A program made the translations under genes and the position numbers. 64,000 nt of DNA from an uncultured Lachnospiraceae bacterium (GTDB lineage: Bacteria > Bacillota > Clostridia > Lachnospirales > Lachnospiraceae). The stretch lies in contig CAJTUA010000008.1 in the NCBI GenBank assembly GCA_910579615.1, positions 101,997-165,996 on the forward strand. The letters are read 5' to 3'. Shown in pieces: positions 35,463 to 44,192 of this stretch; position 1 is the first letter of the stretch; every line of letters begins with the position of its first letter. Under the pieces are notes generated by a model, which was given only the letters and a program-made list of their open reading frames with translations, was not told the DNA's origin and did not search any database.

Positions 35463-37679
35463 ATGAGAAAGAAAAAAATTGCGGCTTCGCTGATGGCACT
35501 TACACTTGCTTTCACATCGTTTGCAGGTTGCGGCGGCAAGGGCGATGATACGAACCCGACGCCGACGCCGGGCAGTACCGGAGGAAATACGGTGACAAAC
35601 ACACCTGCTCCGACGCAGGGCGGAACAACCGGGGAGGGAGATACCGGCAACGTGACGGATCCGGGCTCGAACGCAGCAGAGCTCACTTATGAGGCAGGTA
35701 CCGTACTTCGTATGGCAACCGGTTACAACAGCAAGGATACCGGGCTTAGCTTTTCCGCGGAGGTTGCGGGCGAAGGCATCACATTAGCAGACGGCAAGAC
35801 TTACAACACAGGCGATTTGAAGCCTACGTGGGTAACCGTTGAGGAGAAGCTTGGCATCAAGTTTGAGGACAAGTACCAAGGCAACAATTCCACGAAGGAA
35901 TTTGAGTATTGGCAGGAGCAGCTTGACCAGGTGGATATGGTCAGCGGTACGGCTTCCCTCCTTACCGAGAATGGTACGGCAGGCCTGTTTGTAAACCTGG
36001 CAGATTATCTTGACAGCATGCCGAATTTCAAGGCATATCTGGAGCAGAACCCAATTGTCCGCCTGTCCATTACAGGTTCGACTTCCGGTGACAAGAAGGG
36101 TGCGATTTACTTCTCGCCTTACTTCGACGGTGTAAACGACATTGAGCGTATGCCGCTGATGAGAGTTGACTGGGTTCAGAAGCTTCTTGACGGCGAGGGG
36201 GCATTCTCCGCAGCAAGCAGCGGAACGACCGCAGCTCCGGTTTATGAACCGTACATGCCGACTTCGGGCAAGATTGAAATTGATGTTGTAAAGAAGGACG
36301 CTTCCGGCACAGAGAAGGTTACGAAGGATTATGACGCAGCGGGCAACATCATTGCGAACATGAACGCAAAGGGTGCGATGAGCGGTGTTGACGCAGTGAA
36401 CATGCTCCGCGACTACATTGACAAGGCATACAATGGCTACTATGGCACGACACGTTCCGACCTGTTTGTAGGACAGAATGCAGCGTGGGATGCGGATGAA
36501 CTTGTGGCGCTGCTGCGCTGCGTAGTTGCAAATGCACAGACGCTCAACGGCACGGATTCCGTACAGGGTCTTTTCTCCCGCGAGGATAACAACAATCAGC
36601 GCAGGGTTGACGTATTCCGCTTTGCAGGCTCCCTCTTTGGTGTGCGCGGTCTTGAGTCCAGACAGGATTACCTCTATGTAGGTACCGACGGACAGCTCCA
36701 TGACGCGCGTCAGGAGGCAGATACCTATGTCGCCCTTGAGAGAATGAACGCGATGGCAAAGGAAGGCCTGATTTCCAAGGCATACCTTGATGCTTCGGAG
36801 GAGAGCTCCAGCACTTACCTTGAGAATGACAACGGTTTCATGCATTACGATTACAACCAGACACAGACTGTCCTGAACGCGACGAAGCTCCAGGAGGGCG
36901 AGAAGTACATGGCAGCGATGGTTCCGGTTGCGCGTTGGTATGACGGCACAAATACAGACGGCGTTTACATGAGATTTACCGAGTCCTGGCGTTCAGTGAA
37001 GACCGATGGCTGGGGCATTTCCGTAAAGGGTGTTGGTTCCGATACAAACAAGCTCAATGCGGCATTGAAGCTGATTGACTATGCTTACAGCCCGGAAGGC
37101 CAGATTCTGATGTCCTACGGTCCGGATGCATTCATCAAGCAGGGTGAGACATTCAACTTCAACGGACAGGAAATGCCGGTTATTTCTGATGCGACCTATG
37201 CGGAGCTTTGGGAGAAGGCTTCCGGTAACTACACGAACTATGCCCGCAAGTATCTTGGTTCGACGTTAAGCTTTGTTAAGAGCCAGGCATTTGAGTACCA
37301 ATGCACGCACGAAGTCGGTAGGGAGGGCGCAGGCTACATTTCCAACGCAATCGGTCTTGGCACAATCAAGCATCCGGAACTTGCGCTTATGGACAATGCA
37401 TGGTATACCTCCGTTCCGACCGTCCTTCCGAACACCAAGGTTGAGAACGACATGATTTCCGGCTTTACGGAACTTGGTTCCAAGGGCAGATTCGGTCAGA
37501 ACAAGGATGGCCAGAACCTCTTTGTTGACATTATCTGCGGCGGCTACTCCGGCGAGGGTACTTCCTCCGCGGCAGAGACGGTTGCTACCGTTACGGGTAC
37601 ATGGAGCGGCCAGCAGTACCTTACCCTTAAGAACGGGGCATGGCAGAAGCTTGTAGGTTACTACAATGAAATGAATTAA
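35463..37679 (+). CDS. Extracellular sugar-binding lipoprotein (large, pectin oligomers)
   Basis: A 738-aa lipoprotein with lipobox SFAGC (Cys ~22), a Thr/Pro/Gly-rich linker (~25-65) that tethers it to the membrane, and a family 1 type binding domain. It is longer than most family 1 binding proteins (~420-560 aa), suggesting extra loops for a long or branched oligosaccharide. Placement after two LplB/YtcP permeases and before pectin enzymes makes oligogalacturonides the likely ligand. A stable hairpin follows the gene. Confidence 0.88.
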   Translation: MRKKKIAASLMALTLAFTSFAGCGGKGDDTNPTPTPGSTGGNTVTNTPAPTQGGTTGEGDTGNVTDPGSNAAELTYEAGTVLRMATGYNSKDTGLSFSAEVAGEGITLADGKTYNTGDLKPTWVTVEEKLGIKFEDKYQGNNSTKEFEYWQEQLDQVDMVSGTASLLTENGTAGLFVNLADYLDSMPNFKAYLEQNPIVRLSITGSTSGDKKGAIYFSPYFDGVNDIERMPLMRVDWVQKLLDGEGAFSAASSGTTAAPVYEPYMPTSGKIEIDVVKKDASGTEKVTKDYDAAGNIIANMNAKGAMSGVDAVNMLRDYIDKAYNGYYGTTRSDLFVGQNAAWDADELVALLRCVVANAQTLNGTDSVQGLFSREDNNNQRRVDVFRFAGSLFGVRGLESRQDYLYVGTDGQLHDARQEADTYVALERMNAMAKEGLISKAYLDASEESSSTYLENDNGFMHYDYNQTQTVLNATKLQEGEKYMAAMVPVARWYDGTNTDGVYMRFTESWRSVKTDGWGISVKGVGSDTNKLNAALKLIDYAYSPEGQILMSYGPDAFIKQGETFNFNGQEMPVISDATYAELWEKASGNYTNYARKYLGSTLSFVKSQAFEYQCTHEVGREGAGYISNAIGLGTIKHPELALMDNAWYTSVPTVLPNTKVENDMISGFTELGSKGRFGQNKDGQNLFVDIICGGYSGEGTSSAAETVATVTGTWSGQQYLTLKNGAWQKLVGYYNEMN

Positions 37680-37727
37680 GCAACTCTGTCAGGCGGATAT
37701 TCCTGAACAGATAAACTATCCAACCGC

Positions 37728-37772
37728 AGCGCCGCGCAAAACCGCCCTGTGAGACGGGTTTTGCGCGGTGCT
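37728..37772 (+). other. Strong hairpin after the binding-protein gene
   Basis: A stem of 16 or more pairs (AGCGCCGCGCAAAACC with GGGTTTTGCGCGGTGCT) has no T-run after it. Such hairpins after binding-protein genes commonly protect the upstream mRNA and raise binding protein above membrane subunits. Confidence 0.7.
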
Positions 37773-37839
37773 GTATAATTCCGCATTATGTTAAGAGAGG
37801 GAGGAAACCTCCCCCTTCCGACATAAAGGAGGAGCTTTT

Positions 37840-38430
37840 ATGTATAAAAAGCAACTGACTTTTCAGCGAATCATATGTATGGTGATGCTCTGTGCAGTGG
37901 CCATTGTATTTGTTTATTCCTTAGGGCTTATGACCGACCTTTACGATAGTCTGTATTCCACCATGATGGACCCGGATGATTACACGCAGACAACCGTAAC
38001 GGGGTCAATCATCTATTACGATATGCAGCAGTTTAACAGTGACCTGACAAAAGCTTCGATTGGGCTGATTCTGGTTACTTTGGTATTGTTTTTGACGAAT
38101 ACGCATACCCGCAGGAAATACTATATCGGGAATTTTATCTCGGTGGGGCTTTCTACGGTGTGCAATGTTGCGATATCCGTTTGGGCGCTGTCGGAGATTT
38201 CTTCTTACAGGGCGCAGTATAAACAGATTGATTTTGAACAGCTAAAAGCCCATTCGGAACTGTGGAAGACATATTATACGGATTCTACATTTTGGTTTGA
38301 TGCCAGTTATGTTGTATTTGGGATTCTTCTGGCTGGCACGGTACTGCTGATTGCAAATTTGATTTTGAAACTAATCATGATGAAAGAAGAGAAGCGTCTT
38401 ATTGGAAGCAGAAAGGAAGTGGGAGCATGA
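37840..38430 (+). CDS. Four-helix membrane protein, transporter accessory candidate 1
   Basis: A 196-aa protein with four predicted helices (~9-29, 67-85, 94-114, 147-172) and a ~35-residue outside loop after the first. No family recognised. It has AAAGGAGG and overlaps the next gene by 4 bases. With 38427, 40006 and 40693 it makes a set of four small four-helix proteins flanking the transporter ATPase. Confidence 0.8.
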   Translation: MYKKQLTFQRIICMVMLCAVAIVFVYSLGLMTDLYDSLYSTMMDPDDYTQTTVTGSIIYYDMQQFNSDLTKASIGLILVTLVLFLTNTHTRRKYYIGNFISVGLSTVCNVAISVWALSEISSYRAQYKQIDFEQLKAHSELWKTYYTDSTFWFDASYVVFGILLAGTVLLIANLILKLIMMKEEKRLIGSRKEVGA

Positions 38431-38930
38431 TGACGAACAATGATGCCCTCATGAAGAAGGATCGCCTGCGTTACACAAAAAACAAGCTTTCCGCAAATTT
38501 AACGCTGCTCGCAATCGTCTTTAACGCGCTTTACTTTGTCAGTGTATATAAATCCGATGTCGGCTCATATTACTATAAGCTGATTATAGGAATTTCCGTC
38601 GTTTACAATCTGCTTTTCATGCTTTTTGCATTCCTCTCTTCCGAGGGGGTGAAAAGCTACAAGCTTGCCTATTCGTTTGTGTTGGTTGCTTTGGGGGCGG
38701 GACAGATTATCCGCATCTTCATTTTGCCGCTTAAGGCAAGGACGGACACCATTACGATGAGCGGCGAGGAACAGATTGTGATGGGAAACGGGCAGTTTAC
38801 GCGTGTTTGCATTTATCTGATTGCATCTGCGGCGCTCTGTATTGCGGCGGGGGTCATCGCGTTCCTGAAAACCCGCACGCTCGCGGTTTATCAGGCGGAG
38901 CTTGAGAAAAGTAAGGGGAGCAGGTCATGA
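38427..38930 (+). CDS. Four-helix membrane protein, transporter accessory candidate 2
   Basis: A 167-aa protein with a lysine-rich N terminus (MKKDRLRYTKNKLSANL) and four helices. Both ends overlap neighbours by 4 bases (ATGA), so translation is coupled to accessory protein 1 and to the ATPase. No family recognised. Coupling to the ATPase suggests a fixed stoichiometry in one complex (inference). Confidence 0.8.
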   Translation: MMTNNDALMKKDRLRYTKNKLSANLTLLAIVFNALYFVSVYKSDVGSYYYKLIIGISVVYNLLFMLFAFLSSEGVKSYKLAYSFVLVALGAGQIIRIFILPLKARTDTITMSGEEQIVMGNGQFTRVCIYLIASAALCIAAGVIAFLKTRTLAVYQAELEKSKGSRS

Positions 38931-39991
38931 GTAATCTAAAACTACAGCATCTCGAAAAAATATATGATAATAAGGTGCAGGCGGTATATGATTTTAACCT
39001 TGATGTAAAAGATGGCGAGCTGATTGTCTTAGTCGGGCCTTCCGGCTGTGGGAAATCAACAACGCTGCGTATGGTGGCAGGGCTTGAGGATATTTCTTCA
39101 GGAAGCCTTATCATCGATGGCAAGGATGTTACTTCCATGCCGCCCAAGGATCGCGATATCGCGATGGTGTTCCAGAACTATGCGCTTTACGGGCATATGA
39201 CAATTTATGAGAATATGGCATTTTCCCTGATGTTGCGCAAGGAGAACAAAAACGAAATCCACCAGAAGGTTCTGGCGGCAGCGGAGATTTTAGGGCTTAG
39301 CGACCAGTTAAACAAAAAGCCGAACCAGCTTTCCGGCGGCCAGCGCCAGAGAGTGGCGATGGGACGCGCAATTGTGCGTACCCCGAAGATTTTCCTTTTC
39401 GATGAGCCGTTATCCAATCTGGATGCAAAGCTGCGTGGTTCTACGAGGCGCGAGATTTTGCTCCTGCATAAGCGCCTGAAGGCGACGATGCTCTATGTAA
39501 CGCATGACCAGACGGAAGCGCTTACGCTTGCGGACCGGATTGTCTGCATGTCGATGGGTCATGTCCAACAGATTGGAACGCCGCTTGAGCTGTATGATAA
39601 TCCTGCAAACCTTTTTGTGGCAGGCTTTATCGGGCTTCCGCCGATGAATTTCTTTGATGTCGTGATAAAGGAAGGCGTGGCGGTATGCGAGGATTTCAGT
39701 TTTGAACTCACACCGGAGGAAAGAAAAGCCCTTTTGGGTCATGAGGGCAGGACGGTGACACTCGGTGTCCGCCCGGAGGATGTATCCGAAGGCGGGAACA
39801 TCGGCCTTACCGTATTTTCAAACCAGAATCTTGGACAGGCGACTTTGGTAAATGGTACCATGAAGAAACACAAGATAACCTGTAAATTCCGCGGCTGGTC
39901 GAACTACAAACTCGGTGACCTGGTAAAAATCTCCTTCGGCAGAAAGCATTTCTTTGACAAGAAAACGACCGAAGCGATTCGGTTAAGATAA
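38927..39991 (+). CDS. Sugar ABC transporter ATPase (MsmX/UgpC-like) 1
   Basis: A 354-aa ATPase with Walker A GPSGCGKST, Q-loop FQNYALYGHM, signature LSGGQRQRVAMGRA, Walker B FLFDEPLSNLDAKL, switch His in THDQTEA, and a C-terminal OB-fold regulatory domain (~240-350). It should energise the LplB/YtcP-like permeases encoded upstream. The C-terminal domain is short by comparison with the second ATPase of the locus. Confidence 0.95.
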   Translation: MSNLKLQHLEKIYDNKVQAVYDFNLDVKDGELIVLVGPSGCGKSTTLRMVAGLEDISSGSLIIDGKDVTSMPPKDRDIAMVFQNYALYGHMTIYENMAFSLMLRKENKNEIHQKVLAAAEILGLSDQLNKKPNQLSGGQRQRVAMGRAIVRTPKIFLFDEPLSNLDAKLRGSTRREILLLHKRLKATMLYVTHDQTEALTLADRIVCMSMGHVQQIGTPLELYDNPANLFVAGFIGLPPMNFFDVVIKEGVAVCEDFSFELTPEERKALLGHEGRTVTLGVRPEDVSEGGNIGLTVFSNQNLGQATLVNGTMKKHKITCKFRGWSNYKLGDLVKISFGRKHFFDKKTTEAIRLR

Positions 39992-40005
39992 GGAGGATGA
40001 AGCAG

Positions 40006-40620
40006 ATGGAACAAAAAAAAGCATCCTCGAAACCGAGGTTGGGAATAAAAGGATTTCTCCGCAAGCTGAGGCTGGGAATCAAGGAATTTGTCCGCAAGTT
40101 TTTCGTTTCCCTGAAACGCAGCCCACAGAATATTCCGCTTGTGGCGCTGGTGGCGGCGTTCCTTATTTATTCGCTGAATCTCACATCGATAGCGAATACC
40201 ACAGCAAAGATAAATTCTCCGAATATGGGGCAGTGTGAATTTGCGGCAATGCTGTTTTCCATACTTGCCTTTGTCTGTTTCATACGGGCTTTTCCGAAAC
40301 GGCAAAAGCCGCTGAAAGCAATGCTGGGGCTCCTTTACCTGATGTTTGGCATCATGATATTTGCGGACTGTGTTTATATCAGGAGGATTAACCGTGCATT
40401 AATCCGTGAGCTAAACCCGATTGTGATTGCGCCGGACACGGCGTACATCTCGACGGCAAAAAATATTGTGACGGTACATATCGTATGCATTGCCATCTGT
40501 GCAGTGCTGCTTCTTGCCCTGCCTGTTTACGCAAAACTCTTAAAGAAGATTAATACTTCGATTGAGGTTGAGGGCAACGGCGAGATGGATGTGATTGATA
40601 TTTCGGATGAAGATGAATGA
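40006..40620 (+). CDS. Four-helix membrane protein, transporter accessory candidate 3
   Basis: A 204-aa protein. A basic cytoplasmic N terminus (~1-45) contains two similar stretches (LGIKGFLRKLR, LGIKEFVRKFF). Four helices and an acidic C-terminal tail (DVIDISDEDE) follow. AGGAGG is nine bases before 40006; the ATG at 39997 abuts it and is less likely. It follows the ATPase gene after 14 bases. No family recognised. Confidence 0.8.
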   Translation: MEQKKASSKPRLGIKGFLRKLRLGIKEFVRKFFVSLKRSPQNIPLVALVAAFLIYSLNLTSIANTTAKINSPNMGQCEFAAMLFSILAFVCFIRAFPKRQKPLKAMLGLLYLMFGIMIFADCVYIRRINRALIRELNPIVIAPDTAYISTAKNIVTVHIVCIAICAVLLLALPVYAKLLKKINTSIEVEGNGEMDVIDISDEDE

Positions 40621-40692
40621 TTTTAAATGACAGAAAGCAGCGTTGCCCCGTAGAAGGCTTTTGCTGCTTTCTGTCAAATACGGGGAAATATT

Positions 40693-41343
40693 ATGGCAAA
40701 GAAAGCAAAAAAGCAGCAGAAAGAAAAACAGGCGGCAGAGAATTATTATGACCTTAAGGTGGAGGCGGTGGACCGGCTTGTCAATGCAAAATCCGCGCCG
40801 AAGGTTTCCGAGAAGGAAATCCGCAAATACACCTCCAGGGGTAAATTCCATATTCCCTCGTGGCTGAAAATCCTCTTTGTCAAATTCTGGTTCAGCGGTG
40901 CAATCTGCTACTTCTTCCTCTGGGGGATGGGGCTGTACCTTGCGGGGCTTGATTTGATGGTCGTCCTCGCAATTGCACTCGGAGTGTCTACGGATTTGAT
41001 GGTGAACCATCTTCTGCACTCGTTTGAACCAGAAAAGGGCGAGTACGACAAATGGATGATGATTCCGTTCCGCAGATTCTGGACGATTTTCCTCAATGTG
41101 ATTTACGCAGGGGTATTGCTGTACTGCGTCATTCAGATATATGCCATCATCAATACCATTCTGGTCGGTGATGTGAATGAGGCGGAAACCGTCGCGTTGG
41201 GGGTTGAGCCGCTTTTGTTCGGGATTTTTTACATGGCAATGGACATGCTGTTTGTTACGATAAAAAATACACTGGTGAAGATTTTCCGCGAGGCGAACGA
41301 AAAAGTAAACGGAACAAGCCAGAAGGATGGAAAGAAGATTTAA
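40693..41343 (+). CDS. Four-helix membrane protein, transporter accessory candidate 4
   Basis: A 216-aa protein with a charged cytoplasmic N terminus (MAKKAKKQQKEKQAAENYYD), an amphipathic stretch (IPSWLKILFVKFWFSG) leading into helix 1, and four helices in all. The loop HSFEPEKGEYDKW faces the other side from the tails. It ends just before the GH28 gene. No family recognised. Confidence 0.8.
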   Translation: MAKKAKKQQKEKQAAENYYDLKVEAVDRLVNAKSAPKVSEKEIRKYTSRGKFHIPSWLKILFVKFWFSGAICYFFLWGMGLYLAGLDLMVVLAIALGVSTDLMVNHLLHSFEPEKGEYDKWMMIPFRRFWTIFLNVIYAGVLLYCVIQIYAIINTILVGDVNEAETVALGVEPLLFGIFYMAMDMLFVTIKNTLVKIFREANEKVNGTSQKDGKKI

Positions 41344-41356
41344 GGGGGATATTACG

Positions 41357-42898
41357 ATGATGAACCAACTATATATCGGGTCGGTTTCCGCATGTTTTGA
41401 GCTGGAAAACACTTCCCCGTACTACAGTGAAGAAGAGTACAGCGTGGCACTGGACGGACAGTTCCTCTTCACCGCGAAAACCAACGTCTTTTCTTTGTTT
41501 TCGCTGAAACCGGGCAGGGAATACCTGCTTGAAGTGAGTGGGCAGGAGCCTGTGAAGTTTACAACAGCCACGGAAACCTGTGCGGTAAATGTCAGGGATT
41601 TCGGCGCGGCCGGGGATGGGGTTCATGATGATACCGTGAACATCCAGACAGCGGTAAATTGTCTGCCGCAGGGCGCACGGCTGTTTTTCCCGGACGGGAT
41701 ATACAGCACGGGCTCCATCAACTTAAAGAGCCACATAACAATCGAGCTCTCCGAAAACGCAGTGCTGCTTGGCACGGAGGATGAGGGACATTATCCGGTC
41801 ATTCCGGGCGAGATTCGCGATATGGAAAGCGGGGAGATGCTCCCCTTTGGCACATGGGAGGGCAATGCCGTCCCGATGCACCAGGCGCTCTTGTTCGCGG
41901 AGTACGCTGAGGATATCCGGATTGTCGGGAAGGGCACTGTGGATGGGAATGCCCAGAATGCCTCCTGGTGGGTAAATGTGAAAGAACGCACCATCGGCAG
42001 ACCGAGACTGGTTTTCTTCAACCGCTGCAAGGACATTACAGTTCACGGGATTACAGCGCAAAATGCCGCTTCGTGGCAGTTTCACCCTTATTTTTCCGAG
42101 CGTCTTGACTTCCTTGATGTTGCGGTCAACGCGCCGAAGGACAGCCCGAACACGGATGCCCTTGACCCGGAAGCGTGCGACATCGTGAACATTATCGGCT
42201 GCCGTTTCAGTGTTGGTGATGACTGCATCGCCATCAAATCGGGAAAAATCGAGATTGGGAAAAAATATAAAACTCCGGCGAACCACCATACCATCCGCAA
42301 CTGCATCATGCAGTTCGGGCATGGTGCAGTGACGCTCGGCAGCGAGATGGCAGGCGGGGTGAAGAACCTTACCGTAAACCGCTGCATTTTCAACCACACC
42401 GACCGCGGACTGCGAATCAAGACCCGCCGCGGCAGGGGGAAGGATGCCGTGATTGACGGGGTACTATTTGAAAATATCAAAATGGACGGGGTATTGACAC
42501 CAATTGTCATCAATATGTGGTATAATTGCTGTGACCCGGACCGTTTCAGCGAATATGTCTGGTCGCGCGAGGAGCTTTTGGTGGACGAGCGCACGCCGTA
42601 CCTTGGAAAATTTACGTTCCGCAATATGGAATGCGAGAATTGCCAGGTTGCCGCCTGCTACTGTGACGGTTTGCCGGAACAGCCGATTGACGAGATTACA
42701 GTGGAAAATATCAGATTCACCTACGACCCGGACGCGAAGCCAGGTATTCCGGCGATGCGCAACCACGCAGAAAAAATGTGCCGTGCGGGGATGTATTTTG
42801 ATAATGTGAAAAAGCTCACGGTAAGGAATGTAGATATTTCAGGCAACGACGGCGATGCGCTGTTGGCATACCATGTAGGGACATTGGTGCAGGAATGA
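41357..42898 (+). CDS. GH28 exo-polygalacturonase-like enzyme, cytoplasmic
   Basis: A 513-aa pectinase. An N-terminal beta-sandwich-like domain (~1-75) precedes a pectate-lyase-fold beta-helix with all GH28 signatures: NTDALD, GDDCIAIKSG (two catalytic Asp), GHGAVTLGSE and RGLRIKTRRGRG. The enzyme cleaves alpha-1,4-galacturonosyl bonds by inversion. There is no signal peptide, so it works on imported oligomers. The start is at 41357 (MMNQLYIG) after AAGGGGGA; an ATG at 41327 lies inside the preceding gene. Confidence 0.93.
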   Translation: MMNQLYIGSVSACFELENTSPYYSEEEYSVALDGQFLFTAKTNVFSLFSLKPGREYLLEVSGQEPVKFTTATETCAVNVRDFGAAGDGVHDDTVNIQTAVNCLPQGARLFFPDGIYSTGSINLKSHITIELSENAVLLGTEDEGHYPVIPGEIRDMESGEMLPFGTWEGNAVPMHQALLFAEYAEDIRIVGKGTVDGNAQNASWWVNVKERTIGRPRLVFFNRCKDITVHGITAQNAASWQFHPYFSERLDFLDVAVNAPKDSPNTDALDPEACDIVNIIGCRFSVGDDCIAIKSGKIEIGKKYKTPANHHTIRNCIMQFGHGAVTLGSEMAGGVKNLTVNRCIFNHTDRGLRIKTRRGRGKDAVIDGVLFENIKMDGVLTPIVINMWYNCCDPDRFSEYVWSREELLVDERTPYLGKFTFRNMECENCQVAACYCDGLPEQPIDEITVENIRFTYDPDAKPGIPAMRNHAEKMCRAGMYFDNVKKLTVRNVDISGNDGDALLAYHVGTLVQE

Positions 42899-42953
42899 CA
42901 GCAAAATCCTGCACATGGTTTTAAGGCAGGACGGGCAGACAGGGAGGATGGCA

Positions 42954-44108
42954 ATGGACGCACAAAATAATAATTACGCGAAAATAGACAACTATATCGA
43001 GAGGCTTTTGCAGGGCTCCACGCCCGACGCGCCACTCTGGAACATTGAGAGCATCCGCGGGGGCAAAACGCCGCACTGGAACTATATTGACGGCTGTATG
43101 ATTACGGCGCTGCTGTGCGCAAATGAAATCACCGGCGAGGAAAAGTACGTTGATTTTGCGGAAAAATTTATTGATTACTATGTTTTTGAAGATGGTTCCA
43201 TCCGTGGCTACACACTCGAAAATTACAATCTCGATGACGTAAATGAAGGCAGGGTTTTATTCGACCTCTACAAAAAAACGGGCAAGGAAAAATATAAAAG
43301 GGCGATTTTCCAGCTCTACGAACAGCTGCACAACCAACCGAGAACAAAAACCGGGAATTTCTGGCACAAGGCGATTTATCCGAACCAGATATGGCTTGAC
43401 GGTCTGTACATGGCACAGGTTTTCTATGTGCGTTTCCAGAAAGAATTCATGGATGGGGATTATTCCGACACGCTTTCCCAGTTTTGCAATGTCCGGAAAT
43501 ATATGTTTGACGAGCAGAAGAAGCTGTATTATCATGGAATCGACTGCTCCAAAAAAGCATTTTGGGCGGATAAAGAGACGGGGTGTTCCGGGAATTTCTG
43601 GCTGCGGGCAATCGGGTGGTTCAGTGTTGCGCTCATTGACATCATTGACTATGTGGACGATGAAAATACAAAAAATGAGCTCTGTGGAATTTTCCGCGAG
43701 GCGATGGAAGGGATTTTGCAGTATGCCGACGTGCAGACAGGCATGTTTTATCAGGTGGTGGACTGCGCGGGGAAGGAAGGAAATTATCTTGAGACGAGCG
43801 GGAGCAGCATGATTGCCTATGCAATGATGAAAGGTGCAAGGCTTGGGGTACTCGATAAAAAATATGCCGAAGCAGGAAAAAAAGCATTTGACGGCATCTG
43901 TGAAAAATATCTTACAATTAATGGGGACGGGGAATTGAACCTGGGCGGCATCTGCCTTGTGGCAGGGCTTGGACCGGAAAAAAACCGCCGCCGCGACGGG
44001 AGCTACGCGTACTATATATCCGAGCCGGTTGTGGAAAACGACGCGAAGGGTGTTGCGCCATTTGTGCTGTGCTATATGGAAGTAAAGCGCAACGGGCTGT
44101 GGGCGTGA
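42954..44108 (+). CDS. GH105 unsaturated rhamnogalacturonyl/galacturonyl hydrolase
   Basis: A 384-aa (alpha/alpha)6-barrel enzyme of the YteR type. Motifs include KTPHWNYIDGCM, the catalytic Asp in IWLDGLYMAQVF and LRAIGWFSVAL. It hydrates the C4=C5 double bond at the end of lyase-generated oligomers, releasing 4-deoxy-5-keto-uronate. GGGAGG lies six bases before 42954. It implies that pectate or rhamnogalacturonan lyases act upstream, though none is in this window. Confidence 0.92.
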   Translation: MDAQNNNYAKIDNYIERLLQGSTPDAPLWNIESIRGGKTPHWNYIDGCMITALLCANEITGEEKYVDFAEKFIDYYVFEDGSIRGYTLENYNLDDVNEGRVLFDLYKKTGKEKYKRAIFQLYEQLHNQPRTKTGNFWHKAIYPNQIWLDGLYMAQVFYVRFQKEFMDGDYSDTLSQFCNVRKYMFDEQKKLYYHGIDCSKKAFWADKETGCSGNFWLRAIGWFSVALIDIIDYVDDENTKNELCGIFREAMEGILQYADVQTGMFYQVVDCAGKEGNYLETSGSSMIAYAMMKGARLGVLDKKYAEAGKKAFDGICEKYLTINGDGELNLGGICLVAGLGPEKNRRRDGSYAYYISEPVVENDAKGVAPFVLCYMEVKRNGLWA

Positions 44109-44192
44109 AAGGGGCGGAAGACCTGCAAAGCGCCCGGATGTCTGGAAATATAAGGACATTCCGGAAGTCTTGAAAGGAGGATTGAGTTTGCA

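Noticed and set aside
35784..36845. 353-codon minus-strand frame opposite the binding lipoprotein
   Set aside because: No ribosome site or domain; it lies within a clear lipoprotein gene.
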